From an uncultured Clostridia bacterium (GTDB lineage Bacteria; Bacillota; Clostridia; Oscillospirales; CAG-272), in the NCBI GenBank assembly GCA_904502015.1, contig CAJGEA010000100.1, positions 1 through 7,028 on the forward strand: a stretch of 7,028 nt of DNA, written 5' to 3'. A program made the position numbers and the translations under genes. Positions 4,309-7,028 of this stretch are shown piece by piece; positions within the stretch are counted from its first letter, which is position 1, and every line of letters begins with the position of its first letter. Under the pieces are notes generated by a model. It had not been told where the DNA came from. It saw nothing but the letters and a program-made list of their open reading frames with translations, and did not search any database.

Positions 4309-6738
4309 TTACTTAACCGGCTTGATGTGCCAGAAGCGGTCGGCGTACTCGCGGATGGAGCGGTCGGCGGCGAAGTGGCCCGAAGCGGCGGTATTGATCA
4401 GGGACATACGAGACCAGTTGCGGCGGTCGGCGTACGCCTTGATGGCGCGGTCATGCGTCATGCGGTAGGACTCAAAGTCGGCAAGGCACATATAGGGATC
4501 GGCCACGCCCTGACCGTTGAGCAGGTAGGTGGCGATGTCGGCAAAGGACTCGCCGCCAAAGCCCACCGTCAGCGCATTGACGATGCGGACGAGGCGCTCG
4601 TTGTTGGCATAGAACTCGCTGGAGCGATAGCCGCGCAGCCAGAGCTGCTCGACCTCGGAGGCGGTCAGACCGAAGATGAACATATTGTCATCGCCCGCCT
4701 CAGCCAGCATCTCGACGTTTGCGCCGTCCAGCGTACCGATGGTGAGCGCGCCGTTCATCATGAGCTTCATGCAGCCCGTGCCGCTGGCTTCCTTGCCCGC
4801 GAGGGAGATCTGCTCACTGATGTCGGCCGAGGGGATGAGGATCTCGGCGGTGCTGACGTCGTAGTTCTCAAGGAACACCACGCTGAGCTTTTCCTTGATG
4901 CGAGGATGCTGATTGATCTCACGGCTGAGCATGCAGAGAAGCTGAATGATGCGCTTCGCCATATGGTAGCCGGGAGCAGCCTTCGCACCGAAGATGAAGG
5001 TCTGGGGCTGGAAGTCCATATCGGGGTTGTCGCGCAGATCCAGATAGCAGCCAATGATGTTGAGCGCGTTGAGAAGCTGGCGCTTGTACTCGTGCAGACG
5101 CTTGATCTGCACGTCGAAGATGGAGTGGGTATCCAGCTTAACGCCTGTGCGCTTGTAGAGGTGATTGGCGAACGCGATCTTGTTGTCGTGCTTGATGGCG
5201 CGCACGCGATCCAGCACGCTGTCGTCGTCGGCGAACTTCTCAAAGTCGCGGAGCTGCTCGGGATGGTGGCGGTAGTCGGTGCCGATGCACTCGTCCAGCA
5301 GGCTCGCCAGCGCGGGGTTGGAGTAGCACAGCCAGCGGCGGTGCGCGATACCGTTGGTCACGTTATCGAAGCGGCCGGGGTACATACGGTAGAAGTCCTT
5401 GAACACGCTGTCCTTGAGGATGGTGGAGTGGAGCTTGGACACGCCGTTGACCGAGTGAGAGCCCACGACAGCGAGGTTGCCCATGCGTACCTGACCGTAG
5501 CCGATGATGCTCATCTTGGAGATGCGCTGCCAGTTGCCGGGGAATGCGTTCCACGCCTCGCGGCAGAAGCGCTCGTTGATCTCCTTGATGATGGCATAGA
5601 TGCGGGGGAGCTTCAGGCGGAACAGATCCTCGTTCCAGGTCTCCAGCGCCTCGGGCAGAACGGTGTGGTTGGTGTAGGAGCAGATTTCCTTGACCATATC
5701 CCACGCGCGATCCCAAGGATAGAAATACTCGTCCACCAGAATACGCATCAGCTCGGGGATGCAGAGGGTGGGGTGAGTATCGTTGAGGTGGATGGCGACC
5801 TTATCGGGCAGGTTGTCCAGCGTGCCGTACACCGCCATGTGGTCGCGGATGATGCTCTGGCAGGAGGCCGAGCAGAGGAAGTACTGCTGAGTCAGGCGGA
5901 GCAGCTTACCCTCGTGGTGGTTATCCGAGGGGTAGAGCACCTTGGAGATGGTGTCGGCATGGGTGGATTCCTCCATCGCGCGGGCATACTGACCCTGCGT
6001 GAACAGACCCATGTCGAAGTTGTTCTTGATGTCGCGGCTCTTCCACAGACGCAGACGGCTGACACCCTGGCTGTCGGCACCCGAGATCATCATGTCGTAG
6101 GGAACCGCCTCGATCACCTCGGCATCGTCGTAGATGACCTCCATGCGGCCATCCTTCCACTCCTCGCGGATGTGTCCGCCGAAGCGCACGCGGAAGGTAC
6201 GGTCGGTACGCGGCACGAGCCAGACCTCACCGCCGGGCAGCCACACGTCGGGCAGCTCGACCTGAATGCCGTCCACGATCATCTGCTTGAACAGACCGTA
6301 CTCGTAGCAAATGGAGAAGCCGGTCGCGGGGTAGTCGAGAGAGGAGAGAGAGTCCATAAAGCAGGCGGCGAGACGGCCGAGACCGCCGTTGCCGAGGCCT
6401 GCGTCGGGCTCACAGCTATACAGATCATCCAGCGCAAAGCCCATCTCCCCCAGAGCCTCGCTGTACTCATCGTCCAGACCGAGGTTGCAGAGGTTGGTCT
6501 TGAGGGAGCGACCCAGCAGGAACTCCATGCACATGTAGTACACGCGCTTGCCGCCCGTCTGGTTGACCTTCTTCTTGAACGCGCCGCGCTTCTCGGTGAG
6601 AATGTCGCGCACGGTCATGGCGGTCGCCTTGTACATCTGCTCGGGCGTTGCCTCGGCGGCGGTGCAGCCGAAGTAACGGGAGAGCTTGACTTCCAGATTT
6701 TCTTTCACTTGAGCCGCGTTAGGCTTGAGATTCGTCAT
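4309..6738 (-). CDS. glgP: Glycogen/alpha-glucan phosphorylase (GT35)
   Basis: This enzyme uses pyridoxal phosphate to cleave alpha-1,4-glucan ends with phosphate, giving glucose-1-phosphate in the cytoplasm. It has 809 aa, close to the usual bacterial length. In order it shows GNGGLGRLAACFMDS (116-130), HLNDTHPTLCIPELMR (317-332, H322 matching active-site His377 of rabbit muscle enzyme), TNHTVLPEALE (356-366), TNGIAHRRWL (461-470), DVQIKRLHEYKRQ (542-554), and the cofactor block EASGTGCMKLMMNGALTIGT (650-669) with PLP lysine K658. The block reads GTGCMK where the textbook form is GTGNMK. The N-terminal phosphorylation region of animal enzymes is absent. The start follows CGAGG by 9 nt, and MTNLKPNAAQ leads directly into the first helix. 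The GH13 gene follows 308 nt downstream on the same strand, separated by a hairpin train, so cotranscription is possible but not shown. The enzyme is identified with near certainty; glycogen rather than maltodextrin as main substrate is inferred from neighbouring glgA. Confidence 0.98.
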   Translation of the reverse strand: MTNLKPNAAQVKENLEVKLSRYFGCTAAEATPEQMYKATAMTVRDILTEKRGAFKKKVNQTGGKRVYYMCMEFLLGRSLKTNLCNLGLDDEYSEALGEMGFALDDLYSCEPDAGLGNGGLGRLAACFMDSLSSLDYPATGFSICYEYGLFKQMIVDGIQVELPDVWLPGGEVWLVPRTDRTFRVRFGGHIREEWKDGRMEVIYDDAEVIEAVPYDMMISGADSQGVSRLRLWKSRDIKNNFDMGLFTQGQYARAMEESTHADTISKVLYPSDNHHEGKLLRLTQQYFLCSASCQSIIRDHMAVYGTLDNLPDKVAIHLNDTHPTLCIPELMRILVDEYFYPWDRAWDMVKEICSYTNHTVLPEALETWNEDLFRLKLPRIYAIIKEINERFCREAWNAFPGNWQRISKMSIIGYGQVRMGNLAVVGSHSVNGVSKLHSTILKDSVFKDFYRMYPGRFDNVTNGIAHRRWLCYSNPALASLLDECIGTDYRHHPEQLRDFEKFADDDSVLDRVRAIKHDNKIAFANHLYKRTGVKLDTHSIFDVQIKRLHEYKRQLLNALNIIGCYLDLRDNPDMDFQPQTFIFGAKAAPGYHMAKRIIQLLCMLSREINQHPRIKEKLSVVFLENYDVSTAEILIPSADISEQISLAGKEASGTGCMKLMMNGALTIGTLDGANVEMLAEAGDDNMFIFGLTASEVEQLWLRGYRSSEFYANNERLVRIVNALTVGFGGESFADIATYLLNGQGVADPYMCLADFESYRMTHDRAIKAYADRRNWSRMSLINTAASGHFAADRSIREYADRFWHIKPVK

Positions 6739-6747
6739 AACGATATG

Positions 6748-6751
6748 CCTC
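6748..6751 (-). promoter_or_regulatory. Ribosome binding site of glgP
   Basis: On the minus strand, GAGG in AAACGAGGCATAT ends 9 nt before the ATG at 6738. The match is short and the spacing slightly long, suggesting moderate translation. No better start lies nearby. Confidence 0.65.
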
Positions 6752-6800
6752 GTTTCTTTTTGGTATGGTAACGCCGTTTTCCATTCACCGTATCTCTGTT

Positions 6801-6806
6801 AGTATA
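6801..6806 (-). promoter_or_regulatory. Possible -10 element of the glgP promoter
   Basis: TATACT on the minus strand is a good -10 match about 63 nt before the glgP ATG. No recognisable -35 hexamer sits 16-18 nt upstream (the bases there are near GGGATA), so this is weak as a housekeeping promoter. It overlaps an inverted repeat, CCGTAT (6788-6793) with ATACGG (6804-6809), that could be an operator. Just upstream, GGGAT (6818-6822) and ATCCC (6825-6829) are a further small dyad. Confidence 0.3.
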
Positions 6807-6861
6807 CGGCAAGCATGGGGATTTATCCCTCACGGCGTATGGCAATTTGTGGGGGAGACGC

Positions 6862-6912
6862 GCAGGGGCGTTGCCCCTGCACCCCACCAAACTTTCTTGA
6901 AAGAAAGTTTGG
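6862..6912 (-). repeat. Palindromic repeat module upstream of glgP
   Basis: On the minus strand the module reads hairpin, TGGGGT linker, tight hairpin. The first hairpin is 6887-6912, where CCAAACTTTCTT pairs perfectly with AAGAAAGTTTGG. The second is GCAGGGGC (6862-6869) with GCCCCTGC (6873-6880) around GTT on the plus strand. It ends 123 nt before the glgP start. It could lie in the leader only if transcription begins further upstream than the -10 candidate at 6801. Confidence 0.85.
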
Positions 6913-6979
6913 ATCAAAGAACTTTAAAAATTGTGTTATGAAACTTTTTTCGGTATAACTTTTTCAAGTTTTTTGAAGT

Positions 6980-7028
6980 CCAGAAACTTTTTTCAAAAAA
7001 GTTTCTGGTGGGGTGCAGGGGTGAAACC
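6980..7028 (+). repeat. Palindromic repeat module, cut by the window end
   Basis: CCAGAAACTTTTTT (6980-6993) pairs with AAAAAAGTTTCTGG (6995-7008) with one base between, so the working loop is about 5 nt. A TGGGG linker (7009-7013) leads into TGCAGGGGT (7014-7022), loop GAA, and the first bases ACC of the returning arm. It points away from the module at 6862-6912, with a 67-nt AT-rich spacer (6913-6979) in which I see no gene. The last 26 nt match 4081-4106 exactly in inverted orientation. Confidence 0.85.

Noticed and set aside
2981..4468. A 495-codon plus-strand open frame across the GH13 gene start, the hairpin train and the glgP end
   Set aside because: It runs through palindromic repeats and two real genes on the other strand, has biased shadow composition and no good ribosome site. 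It is not a gene.
4327..6771. An 814-codon open frame on the plus strand opposite the whole of glgP
   Set aside because: It mirrors glgP almost end to end. Its product is rich in Val, Gly, His, Ala and Arg with no recognisable family. It arises because GC-rich codon use in glgP avoids codons that give antisense stops.

Overview
The window carries three genes for storage glucan (glycogen) metabolism. On the plus strand is glgA (ADP-glucose glycogen synthase, 70-1515). On the minus strand are glgP (glycogen phosphorylase, 6738-4309) and, downstream of it, a GH13 alpha-glucan hydrolase of neopullulanase/cyclomaltodextrinase type (4000-2009). The synthesis gene and the breakdown genes converge on the 1516-2008 gap. 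All three products lack a visible signal peptide, so they should act in the cytoplasm.

The protein style (GlgA with SEPCGL and RETGGL blocks, the GH13 type), AGGAGG-like ribosome sites, GC-rich genes next to AT-rich intergenic tracts, and dense palindromic repeats built on TGCAGGGG and CATCCTGAG suggest a GC-rich Clostridia genome. An uncultured gut member of the Oscillospiraceae/Ruminococcaceae type is likely. This is an inference from style, not a species call.

Layout: 1-43, end of a palindromic repeat module; 59-64, glgA ribosome site; 70-1515, glgA; 1535-1577, strong intrinsic terminator; 1579-1810, degenerate direct repeats made of small tight hairpins; 1840-1965, large imperfect palindrome; 2009-4000 (-), GH13 enzyme; 4034-4283, unbroken train of hairpins; 4309-6738 (-), glgP; 6739-6861, glgP leader with a weak promoter candidate; 6862-6912 and 6980-7028, two repeat modules facing away from each other, the second cut by the window edge.

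Functionally, GlgA elongates alpha-1,4-glucan from ADP-glucose and GlgP releases glucose-1-phosphate from chain ends. The GH13 enzyme probably handles the branched or short maltooligosaccharide remnants that phosphorylase cannot use. ADP-glucose pyrophosphorylase (glgC/glgD) and branching enzyme are not in the window.

The proteins are ordinary family members. The unusual part is the non-coding DNA. A two-part hairpin module lies upstream of all three genes in the same orientation relative to each gene, and related hairpins differ by paired substitutions that preserve base pairing. I see no defence system, CRISPR array, transposase, tRNA or rRNA.
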